Source: Bacteroidota bacterium
Lineage (GTDB): Bacteria > Bacteroidota > Bacteroidia > Bacteroidales > Prolixibacteraceae
Assembly: GCA_023251435.1 (NCBI GenBank)
Contig: JAHEYU010000039.1
Location: 1 to 54,757 of the forward strand
DNA: 54,757 nucleotides
Reading direction: 5' to 3'
Every line of letters begins with the position of its first letter. Position 1 is the stretch's first letter. Below are positions 15,915-22,842 of the stretch, piece after piece. The notes under the pieces are model-generated. The model worked only from the letters and a program-made list of their open reading frames with translations, ran no database searches and was not told where the DNA came from. The position numbers and the translations under genes were made by a program.

Positions 15915-16739
15915 ATGTCAATAAAAACAGAAAACGATAAAAGAAAAGTTACCACGTATCGCTTAAAAGAGATGAAGGAGCGTGGAGAAAAAATATCAAT
16001 GCTCACTGCCTATGATTATTCAATGGCATCGATCATAGATCAGGCTGGCATGGATGTCATATTGGTTGGCGATTCAGCATCAAATGTGATGGCCGGAAAC
16101 ACAACTACCCTGCCCATGACACTTGATCAGATCATTTATCACGGGAGTTCAGTAATGAAAGCCGTAAAACATGCTCTGGTAGTGGTTGATATGCCATTCG
16201 GAACCTGTTCGGGTAACCCATTTAAATCATTGGAAGCAGCTATACGGATCATGAGGGAAACCGGGGCTGACACCTTAAAGATTGAAGGAGGCGAAGAGAT
16301 CATTACAGACATAAAAATGATCATTGATGCCGGCATACCTGTTATGGGACATCTGGGATTAATGCCACAATCGATTAACAAATACGGTACTTATACAGTA
16401 AGAGCAAAAGAACAAGCAGAAGCTGAAAAGTTGATCAGTGATGCTTTATTGTTGGAGAAAGTGGGTTGCTATGCGATAACTTTTGAAAAAATACCAGCCA
16501 AATTAGCAGGTGAAATAACTTCAAAATTAACAATCCCGACAATTGGAATTGGTGCAGGCCCCAATGTTGACGGACAGGTTTTGGTTATGCACGATATGTT
16601 GGGCTTAACCAAAGGTTTTTCACCTAAATTTTTAAGGCGATATGCGGATTTACACACCACCATTTTTGAAGCAGTTTCAAGTTATATTAAGGACATTAAA
16701 TCCGCAGATTTTCCAAATGAAAATGAATCCTATCATTAA
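15915..16739 (+). CDS. panB: 3-methyl-2-oxobutanoate hydroxymethyltransferase
   Basis: A 274-residue PanB (ketopantoate hydroxymethyltransferase) from the ATG at 15915. It transfers the one-carbon unit of methylene-THF to alpha-ketoisovalerate, the first step of pantothenate and so CoA synthesis. Conserved residues are visible: [31 protein letters not shown] with the metal-binding Asp, [25 protein letters not shown], and [21 protein letters not shown]. The length is normal. panC and panD are not adjacent, and the gene lies among accessory genes. Confidence 0.97.
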   Translation: MSIKTENDKRKVTTYRLKEMKERGEKISMLTAYDYSMASIIDQAGMDVILVGDSASNVMAGNTTTLPMTLDQIIYHGSSVMKAVKHALVVVDMPFGTCSGNPFKSLEAAIRIMRETGADTLKIEGGEEIITDIKMIIDAGIPVMGHLGLMPQSINKYGTYTVRAKEQAEAEKLISDALLLEKVGCYAITFEKIPAKLAGEITSKLTIPTIGIGAGPNVDGQVLVMHDMLGLTKGFSPKFLRRYADLHTTIFEAVSSYIKDIKSADFPNENESYH

Positions 16740-16760
16740 GTTACATAAATTTCAAGTCAT

Positions 16761-17855
16761 ATGAGAACAAACATTTTACTCAAAACAGTTGTATTCGTTA
16801 TTCTAACGGCAATCCATACAATTGCCTTTTCACAGAGTGCCAAGGAATTCTATATTAATGAGATCAATGGCAATGATCAAAACTCCGGCACAAAAGAACA
16901 ACCATTAAAAACATTGAATAAAGCTGCCGATCTGGTCAATAAGGCAAATGGGAAAGGTGCTATTACGGTATATCTTTCTGAAGGTATTTATGGTTTGGAC
17001 GCAACTGCTACCTTCCATCCTGTGAACTGGCATTTTACCAAGGAGCAGCGACTGACCATCAGGGCAGAAGTTTTACCGGATGATGCTGATTGGGATCCCG
17101 GAAAAATGCCGGTTATTGTGTCAACAATGCCCCTTGATTTTAAACCGAATGGAAATAATGATCCGCTGGGAGGAACCTCCTACGGGATTCAGATTGAAAC
17201 CAACCATGTTACTATCCAGGGATTAAGGGTTTTAGGAACTCCTGTTCATGAACGACCTAAGAACGGATTGGTCAGAAGAAATTATCCAATTGTGCGGGAA
17301 GGTGGAAATCTCGACGACTTGCGCATTACCCAGTGTTTGTTCTTGGGCGACCAACATGCCATTCCCAACCATGTGGCCATACTGGCAAGCGGACAAGGAG
17401 TGGTCGTTGATCACTGTGTCTTCTATCAATGTAAAGATGCCGTTGTGTTGTGGAATTCGGACGAACCAGCCAGGAATTGTGAAATACACCACAATCTTTT
17501 TATTGACAATTATGGTGCAACTGTGTGGTCATGGTCTGCTGCCGAAGATTTAAAATTTTACAACAATGTTGCAACGGGCACCAATGTTTTCTGGATTTTA
17601 AACAGAGATGAAAAAGCATCGTTTTCCCTTTCAAACTCGCTAATTACAGGCTATAACGAACTGGTTAACAAAGGCGGCGGACCGGCAGGTTTGGGTGAAA
17701 AAGCTGACCCTGCTAAATTGAAACTTGGTAAAGATGTCATCCTTAAAAAAGAAGGCAATTTGCAAATTGAAGAAGATCCCACCAACCGGAACTATCTCCA
17801 CATCGTTTCAGGAACAGCTGGAGCCGACCTGAAGGCAGGACTATTCAATCAATAA
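16761..17855 (+). CDS. Secreted right-handed parallel beta-helix protein
   Basis: A 364-residue protein with a signal peptide (residues 1-24, ending AFS). The N-terminal EFYINEINGNDQNSGTKEQPLKTL is the start typical of secreted beta-helix (pectate lyase-like) proteins, and the middle (about 140-290) contains turns such as ILASGQGVVVDHCVFYQCKDAVVLWN and CEIHHNLFIDNYGATVWSW. Such folds bind or cleave acidic polysaccharides, but no catalytic Lys/Arg/Ca set can be assigned. It starts 21 bases after panB and is followed by a tautomerase. Confidence 0.75.
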   Translation: MRTNILLKTVVFVILTAIHTIAFSQSAKEFYINEINGNDQNSGTKEQPLKTLNKAADLVNKANGKGAITVYLSEGIYGLDATATFHPVNWHFTKEQRLTIRAEVLPDDADWDPGKMPVIVSTMPLDFKPNGNNDPLGGTSYGIQIETNHVTIQGLRVLGTPVHERPKNGLVRRNYPIVREGGNLDDLRITQCLFLGDQHAIPNHVAILASGQGVVVDHCVFYQCKDAVVLWNSDEPARNCEIHHNLFIDNYGATVWSWSAAEDLKFYNNVATGTNVFWILNRDEKASFSLSNSLITGYNELVNKGGGPAGLGEKADPAKLKLGKDVILKKEGNLQIEEDPTNRNYLHIVSGTAGADLKAGLFNQ

Positions 17856-17894
17856 GAAATTTTAATAACAATTAAACACTCAAAAATTCAAATT

Positions 17895-18116
17895 ATGCCA
17901 CATGTAATCGTAAAAATGTATCCTGGAAGCTCGGAAGAACAAAAAAGCAAACTCAGCGAAGAAATAACAAAAGTGATCATGAACAGCACCAGCAAACCCG
18001 AAGCTGCTGTTTCTGTAGCTATTGAAGAGGTAGCCGAAAGCGAATGGATGGAAAAAGTCTATGAGACTGAAATTCGTCCGAACCTTGAAAAACTGTACAA
18101 AAAACCAGGATATTAA
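17895..18116 (+). CDS. 4-oxalocrotonate tautomerase family protein
   Basis: A 73-residue protein beginning MPHVIVKMYPG. After removal of Met, Pro1 is the catalytic base of the tautomerase superfamily. The remaining pattern (SSEEQKSKLSEEITKVIM, SVAIEEVAESEW) matches PptA-like members of about 70-77 residues. It should interconvert keto and enol forms of a small acid. It is followed after 11 bases by the chimeric monooxygenase gene. Confidence 0.87.
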   Translation: MPHVIVKMYPGSSEEQKSKLSEEITKVIMNSTSKPEAAVSVAIEEVAESEWMEKVYETEIRPNLEKLYKKPGY

Positions 18117-18127
18117 AAATTAACCAC

Positions 18128-18394
18128 ATGAGAAAATTAGTTTTATTGCTCGCCATTGTATGCCTGACAAGCGTTACGTATGCTCAACAAAAATCAGAGC
18201 CGATGAAAAAAACAGTAGTTGCCCGACTTACAATCAAAAAAGAAGCAGTTGAAAGCTTCGTTCAATTTGCTCAGAAAATAGTAGAGGAAACCCGAAAAGA
18301 AGCCGGATGCATCACTTATTCTTCAGGAGCTATTGGTTTGTGGGTCGATGTTGAAACGGAAGCATACTTCGCTGATTTAAAGGTGTATGAATAG
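18128..18394 (+). pseudogene. Truncated ABM-type monooxygenase fused to a foreign C-terminus
   Basis: Eighty-eight residues. A signal peptide (1-20, VTYAQ) is followed by MKKTVVARLTIKKEAVESFV and RKEAGCITY, the first half of an antibiotic-biosynthesis-monooxygenase (ABM) dimeric alpha-beta barrel. Instead of the expected second half, the protein continues GAIGLWVDVETEAYFADLKV and stops. That ending resembles the last strands of a LamG/DUF1080-like jelly roll (GxIGLWxxxxTxAYFxDLxV). I infer an in-frame deletion that joined the start of one secreted protein to the end of another. A complete ABM domain is about 95 residues, so activity is unlikely. Confidence 0.6.
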
Positions 18395-18453
18395 AAATAC
18401 AAATCGTCTTTCTAAAACACATTTCAGCACAATTGGTCAGAAAATGAATCTTA

Positions 18454-18888
18454 TTAGCTTGTTAAAATCTTCTCCATCGAGTTTCGCTCCTTGTCTGTGA
18501 GCGAATCCATTTCGTTGAGTGCATGTTGAATTTTGGTTTTGAAGTTCCAACACGTCATTTGCCGTAATGAAAGCCGACGGCCAAATTCGTAAGTCGAAAT
18601 GTCTGCTTTCCCTTTGCAAACATTGTAGGCAATGTAAAATGCTTTGCTGATCGGAAATTTCACACCATGAAATATGGTTCCGTTCGTTGCTGTTTCTTTT
18701 GATTTACATTTTGTGCATCGTCTCGAAAATGGTTCTTTTCCTGCGCATGAGTTCTTATTCCCGCATTTCTTACAAACGAAACCACCTGCCCATTTCATAT
18801 TCGACAAAAACTCCAGACACTTTTCGTCACTTTGGAACATTTCGTCAAGCTGCTCCAGACTAAGACTATCATTAAATATTTCACTCAT
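18454..18888 (-). CDS. Orphan IS1595-type zinc-ribbon protein
   Basis: About 144 residues from the second Met (MSEIFNDSLS). It corresponds to the N-terminal domain of IS1595-family transposases: FQSDEKCLEFLSNMKWAGGFVC, then C-x2-C (CKKC) and a second C-x2-C (CTKC), then NGTIFHGVKFPISKAFYIAYNV and a helix-turn-helix (DISTYEFGRRLSLRQMTCWNFKTKI). The DDE catalytic domain is missing, no remnant of it follows, and the protein ends cleanly. It may be a decayed transposase or a domesticated DNA-binding protein. Spaced direct repeats lie just upstream. Confidence 0.8.
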   Translation of the reverse strand: MSEIFNDSLSLEQLDEMFQSDEKCLEFLSNMKWAGGFVCKKCGNKNSCAGKEPFSRRCTKCKSKETATNGTIFHGVKFPISKAFYIAYNVCKGKADISTYEFGRRLSLRQMTCWNFKTKIQHALNEMDSLTDKERNSMEKILTS

Positions 18889-18925
18889 AATCAATAGTTT
18901 CTGACTGCGAAGATAAATAATTAAT

Positions 18926-18965
18926 AGTGATACTAAAAAGATTTAAGTGATACTATAGTGATTTA
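18926..18965. repeat. Direct repeats upstream of the zinc-ribbon gene
   Basis: AGTGATACTA occurs at 18926-18935 and again at 18946-18955, exactly 20 bp apart, with a third partial copy AGTGAT at 18957. Two helical turns of spacing suit a DNA-binding protein, possibly the orphan zinc-ribbon protein itself, whose gene starts about 40 bases away on the minus strand. Confidence 0.65.
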
Positions 18966-19011
18966 TTCTTGCAATTGATTTATGTTTGCGCAATAATTTT
19001 AATACAGAATA

Positions 19012-19257
19012 ATGGAAAATAATTGTAGCGCAAGCCCAAAGCCTAAAACGGCAAAAGAATTTTTTAGATCCCGGAATTTCTGGAAACCTTTTACAGCAAT
19101 AGTGATTGGCGGAGTTGCCGGTTTTTTATATTATCATTTTGTTGGTTGCACTTCAGGAACCTGCGCAATTACCAGCAATCCATACATGAGCATAATCATG
19201 GGTGGATTCATGGGTTATTTTGTGGTGAATAGCCCTTGTGCCTCAGGTAAATGTTAA
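19012..19257 (+). CDS. DUF6132-like small membrane protein
   Basis: Eighty-one residues with two membrane segments (about 27-46 and 58-74) separated by GCTSGTCAITSNPYMS. The GCTSGTCAI(T)SNP stretch with paired cysteines is typical of a small Bacteroidota family (DUF6132) often found with thioredoxin, rhodanese and other sulfur genes. Function unknown; here it is divergent from the IS1595-like gene and lies in the same region as the sulfur-transfer operon. Confidence 0.7.
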   Translation: MENNCSASPKPKTAKEFFRSRNFWKPFTAIVIGGVAGFLYYHFVGCTSGTCAITSNPYMSIIMGGFMGYFVVNSPCASGKC

Positions 19258-19269
19258 AATGAAACCGCA

Positions 19270-19375
19270 ATAAAACCATTTGTCATAAGTCATTCAATTG
19301 TCATTTGGTAGTCATTAAGTTGCCATGAAATGACCACCGAATGACAATAACTGACCACAACTGACTTGTGGGAAT
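19270..19375. repeat. Folded GTCAT-type palindromic repeat
   Basis: The pentamer GTCAT recurs on one arm and ATGAC on the other. The central inverted repeat ATTGTCATTTGGTAGTCATT (19297-19316) pairs with 19329-19348 at 18 of 20 positions across a 12-base loop. It lies between converging genes and could act as a terminator, but its internal periodicity resembles dispersed intergenic repeats. Confidence 0.6.
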
Positions 19376-19454
19376 GCCAGATATGGAACCAGACAATCAT
19401 AAAATTTTAAAAGCTTTCCAAATTTGGTTCTATATTCCTGAAAAACAGCCAATA

Positions 19455-20129
19455 TTAACCAAGCAGGTTCCTCTTTTTTAAGTATCGAAGCGTTAAATAG
19501 CTTGCGAGCAATATTCCGCCAATGATAAAAAAGTAAACGATGCTGATGTGCTTTTGATAGATTAACAGAAGAAGCAATCCGCCCAGATAGAGATAGAAAG
19601 AATTGTACTCTTTTCGTACTACCTTTTTCAAATTGAATTTCTGACCTTCGAACGCCTTGTTGATTTTTGTAAAATCAGGAATAATGGCATTTACATTCTT
19701 CAGGTAAAGTTTGTATTCTTCGCCGAATTTATTTTCCAGAAATGCTTGCTCGGCTGAAATAATAGCAACGTACAAAAGCACAAATACCGGAATTGTAAGG
19801 AATACAAAAAGTGATGAATTTGCAAATATGCCAACTCCCAAAAGAATTAATATATTCCCAAAATACATGGGATTTCGGCAAATGCTATATATTCCGGAAG
19901 TGACAAGATGCTCGGCATAAATTTGCCTGTATAAACCACCGCGAACAATGTATTCCAAACCAATGGTAATACCACGCGACATCACTCCCAATAAAAATAT
20001 GGTCAGTCCCAAACCAATTTGAAGGCCCAAATTATCGGTTAAAGCAGGCGAAGGGATGAACATAGTTACATACAAAGTTGCGAAAAACCAGTTACGGTTG
20101 TGAAAAACCCAGTTTCCAAATTTGACCAT
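19455..20129 (-). CDS. Isoprenylcysteine carboxyl methyltransferase-like membrane methyltransferase
   Basis: A 224-residue membrane protein with about five hydrophobic segments. The stretch VTSGIYSICRNPMYFGNILILLGVGI followed by EEYKLYLKNVNAIIPDF is the SAM-binding signature of the ICMT/phospholipid methyltransferase group (RNPxYxG ... FG.EY..Y...V...P). Bacterial members methylate lipids or small lipophilic molecules, and the substrate cannot be told here. It overlaps nothing but follows cmoA by only eight bases, so the two form an operon. Confidence 0.75.
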   Translation of the reverse strand: MVKFGNWVFHNRNWFFATLYVTMFIPSPALTDNLGLQIGLGLTIFLLGVMSRGITIGLEYIVRGGLYRQIYAEHLVTSGIYSICRNPMYFGNILILLGVGIFANSSLFVFLTIPVFVLLYVAIISAEQAFLENKFGEEYKLYLKNVNAIIPDFTKINKAFEGQKFNLKKVVRKEYNSFYLYLGGLLLLLIYQKHISIVYFFIIGGILLASYLTLRYLKKRNLLG

Positions 20130-20137
20130 AATCCAGA

Positions 20138-20863
20138 CTATTTAATTGCGATTATACCCGCAAAATTGTACCATTTAAAAAAAACTTCAGTTTTATTGAA
20201 CCCAGCTTCGGCCAGCATTTCCATATTCTCGCTTAATTTATAAGGGATTAAAACATTCTCGAGGGCTTCCCTTTTTTGCGATATTTCCATTTCATCGTAA
20301 TTATTCCGGCGCTTCAAATCATAATAGAATCTGATGAACTGACGGTTAAATTCGGTGCTTTCACCCAGTACTTTTTCAATTAGTATCAGACAGCCGCCTG
20401 GGTTCAATTGCTTGTAAACCGACTGCAATAATTTTAGTCTGTTTAAAGGGCGCACAAATTGCAGCGTAAGGCAAAGCACTACGACTGATGCATTTTGGAT
20501 TTCAACCTGTTTGTTCAAATCGGCAGTGACCAAACTTAAAGAACGCGTTACCCCGTTTGCCTCCAGATTATGCCTGCAGGTTTTTAGCATTTCTGCAGAA
20601 TCGTCCACACCAACAAACTGGATGGAAGGATCAAGCAATGTATTGAGGGACAAGAAAGTTGTGCCGGTCGAACATCCTAAATCGTACAGTGCCGTTTCGG
20701 GCTGGGCGTAATCGCGGGCTATCTCGGTAATCATCCGCTGAAATTCAAGATAAAATGGCACCGAACGCACCACCATGTCGTCGAAAACATCCGCAACTTT
20801 CGCATCGAATTTAAAATCAGACGATTTTTCTATTGGTGATTTAAATACTTTATCCGTTTTCAT
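20138..20863 (-). CDS. cmoA: Carboxy-S-adenosyl-L-methionine synthase CmoA
   Basis: A 241-residue protein matching CmoA along its length: SDFKFDAKVADVFDDMVVRSVPFYLEF at the N-terminus, LYDLGCSTGTTFLSLN as motif I, FVGVDDSAEML, and LTLQFVRPLNRL. CmoA makes carboxy-SAM from SAM and prephenate, used by CmoB to form cmo5U34 in tRNA. No cmoB is in the window. It could also be a CmoA homologue that supplies another reaction. Upstream is the FNR-like regulator on the same strand. Confidence 0.88.
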   Translation of the reverse strand: MKTDKVFKSPIEKSSDFKFDAKVADVFDDMVVRSVPFYLEFQRMITEIARDYAQPETALYDLGCSTGTTFLSLNTLLDPSIQFVGVDDSAEMLKTCRHNLEANGVTRSLSLVTADLNKQVEIQNASVVVLCLTLQFVRPLNRLKLLQSVYKQLNPGGCLILIEKVLGESTEFNRQFIRFYYDLKRRNNYDEMEISQKREALENVLIPYKLSENMEMLAEAGFNKTEVFFKWYNFAGIIAIK

Positions 20864-20939
20864 TTATGTAATCTGTTATGGATATATTTTTTATGTATTG
20901 ATGGATCTATTCAGGCCTGCAAATTTATAAATATTAACT

Positions 20940-21635
20940 CTACCCTCTTTTACTTATCTCCGATAAATTTCCATGATTTAATATGGAAATGTCCTTTTCA
21001 TTCAGTTCTATTAAGCCATCCTTTTCAAAGCTTTTCAGGAGTTTTACAGCACTCTCTGTTGAAATTCCGGCGAAGTCAGCAATGTCTTTGCGCGAAAGAA
21101 GCTGAAAGATTTCAGGATATTCTGCCTTTAAACCATCGATGTACAGTAGAGTATCTGCCATGCGCCCGTTCATCTGTTTATACATTACCGTTCGCAGCGT
21201 ATCAAAAAGATTCGAGTTTTGCTCGCAGTACCGGCGGATAATTCCCAATCCGAATGTTCCGTTTTGCCTGATTATTTGTACGATCGCCTCTTTTTCAACC
21301 AGAAAAACCTGGCAATCTGTTAATGCAACCGACGAATAGTTGAAAGTGTTTCTCGCGAATACTGAAGATAATCCGACGAACTCACCCGGTTTGATGATTC
21401 GCAGATTAAAGCTTTTCGCGTGGTCGCCCTCTATGTATTGCCTGGCCAAACCTTTCATTACAAAAAGCACATACGAAGCGAAAGTACCCTGCTTGGTCAG
21501 GTTGTCGCCTTTTCTGAACAGAACTTGTGTTTTGCTTGCCCTCACCAGCTCAACCTCATCAGTTGTAAGCGTCTGAAAACATGGAGCCTGAACATCGCAA
21601 ATAAAATCACTGTCAGTTTCAAGAATGGGTTTCAT
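20940..21635 (-). CDS. Crp/FNR-like transcriptional regulator with partial cysteine set
   Basis: A 231-residue regulator: effector barrel (about 25-130), long dimerisation helix (about 130-165) and helix-turn-helix (LSRKDIADFAGISTESAVKLLKSFEKDGLI). Near the N-terminus Cys13-x5-Cys19, and in the barrel Cys108, match the positions of three of the four cluster ligands of E. coli FNR (Cys23, Cys29, Cys122); the first of the FNR cysteines is absent. It may hold a cluster with an alternative ligand or act as a thiol switch. It is divergent from the sulfur-transfer operon and is its most likely regulator. Confidence 0.85.
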   Translation of the reverse strand: MKPILETDSDFICDVQAPCFQTLTTDEVELVRASKTQVLFRKGDNLTKQGTFASYVLFVMKGLARQYIEGDHAKSFNLRIIKPGEFVGLSSVFARNTFNYSSVALTDCQVFLVEKEAIVQIIRQNGTFGLGIIRRYCEQNSNLFDTLRTVMYKQMNGRMADTLLYIDGLKAEYPEIFQLLSRKDIADFAGISTESAVKLLKSFEKDGLIELNEKDISILNHGNLSEISKRG

Positions 21636-21636
21636 A

Positions 21637-21846
21637 ATTTGTGATGAAATTTATTTCGCCTGTAAAGTTAGGATTATACTTCGACTGGGCATAGCCTGAA
21701 CTATTAATTGCAATACTTGCTTCGATTACATCAATAAAAAAGTTGTCGCAGTTCAATTCAGGAGCCGATGTGCTTCAACCCAAAAATCCTTACTCCTCCT
21801 GATTTGTGATGTAGTTTTGTATCGTAACAATTAAAACAAATCAGAA
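21637..21846. promoter_or_regulatory. Divergent control region of the sulfur-transfer operon
   Basis: The 210 bases between the FNR-like regulator and the first thioredoxin-like gene carry the 10-mer ATTTGTGATG twice (21637-21646 and 21802-21811), each close to one of the two genes; TGTGA is a Crp-type half-site. TAGTTTTG (21812-21819) fits the -7 consensus for the operon and directly follows the second copy. Confidence 0.5.
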
Positions 21847-22203
21847 ATGTTATACACCAATTTAAAACACATCGAAAGCGCTGCGGAATATGCACAAATA
21901 ATCAGCGAAAACGAAAATGTAATTGTCATCTGTGGACGCATGGGGCCAATGTGTGTTCCGGTTTACCGGATTGCCGAAGAATTGGAAAATGAATATGCAC
22001 ATGTAAAATTCTTCGACATGGAATTTGACAATCCTGAATCGCAGGTCATTCGCTCTTTGCCAGAAGTTCGCGGCTTCATTGGAATTCCGTTTACCATTTA
22101 TTACAAAAACGGGCAAGTAATGAAAGCTACTTCAAGCATTCAATCGAAAGCGCAGATAACATCCATATTGGATCAGGAATTTGCAGCGACGGTAAACGTT
22201 TAA
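21847..22203 (+). CDS. Thioredoxin-like protein with CxxxxxxC site
   Basis: A 118-residue thioredoxin-fold protein (VIVICGRMGPMCVPVYRIAEEL, GFIGIPFTIYYKNGQVM). In place of CxxC it has Cys29 and Cys36 separated by six residues, the first at the end of the beta strand and the second in the following helix. The cis-Pro (GIPFT) is kept. Such spacing suggests a binding or persulfide-handling role rather than ordinary disulfide reduction. First gene of the operon of thiol and sulfur proteins, 32 bases before the next. Confidence 0.75.
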   Translation: MLYTNLKHIESAAEYAQIISENENVIVICGRMGPMCVPVYRIAEELENEYAHVKFFDMEFDNPESQVIRSLPEVRGFIGIPFTIYYKNGQVMKATSSIQSKAQITSILDQEFAATVNV

Positions 22204-22235
22204 TTCAACCAATCAAACATATAAATTAAAAGAAT

Positions 22236-22655
22236 ATGCAAACAACATTTATTATAATCGTAATTTTAATGGCCGCTTTCATTGGTTTCCGCTATTTCGC
22301 AATGGCAAAAATGAAAAATACTCCTATGGTGGCCGACCACGAAAAAGTATTGACGCTAACAGACCAGAATTTTCAGCAACAAATAAAAAATAAAGTTGTA
22401 TTGGTCGATTTTTGGGCCAGTTGGTGCGCTCCCTGCCGAATGATGGCTCCCGTTTTAAACGATGTCTCCGCTGAATTATCAGGGAACTCGCATGTCGGAA
22501 AAGTCGACATTCAGCAATACGAATCACTTGCCCAAAAATTCAAGGTCAGGAGTATTCCAACCCTGATCCTTTTTAAAAACGGGACCGAAATCAACCGGTT
22601 TGTGGGAATTAAATCGAAAGAATTTTTGCTGAAAGAAATTGCAAAAGCAAGCTGA
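22236..22655 (+). CDS. Membrane-anchored thioredoxin
   Basis: A 139-residue protein with an N-terminal membrane anchor (about 4-22) and a full thioredoxin domain (38-139): VVLVDFWASWCAPCRMMAP with Cys64 and Cys67, and SIPTLILFKNG with the cis-Pro. The active-site domain could face either side; the positive residues after the anchor (KMK) favour the cytoplasm. It should reduce disulfides or persulfides formed by its operon partners. A 187-base gap follows before the flavoprotein, where another promoter may lie. Confidence 0.9.
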   Translation: MQTTFIIIVILMAAFIGFRYFAMAKMKNTPMVADHEKVLTLTDQNFQQQIKNKVVLVDFWASWCAPCRMMAPVLNDVSAELSGNSHVGKVDIQQYESLAQKFKVRSIPTLILFKNGTEINRFVGIKSKEFLLKEIAKAS

Positions 22656-22842
22656 AAGTTCGACTTGATGGTAAATTTCAAATGACATAACTGATAAGCT
22701 GGCAGCATCCAGCACCAGAGGTGCAAAATATTTGTAAAAAACAATCATAAACAAAGAAACTCGTCCGCGAGAAAAAACAGAACAAAACATTGACCTGCTT
22801 TCGGACGAAACATAAACAGTACTAAACAAATAAGATAAGAAT

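Noticed and set aside
18454-18965. A complete IS1595 insertion sequence
   Set aside because: The DDE domain and terminal inverted repeats are absent.
21721-21734. TTCGATTACATCAA as a possible FNR box upstream of the sulfur operon
   Set aside because: FNR needs TTGAT-N4-ATCAA; here the left half is altered and the spacing is three bases.
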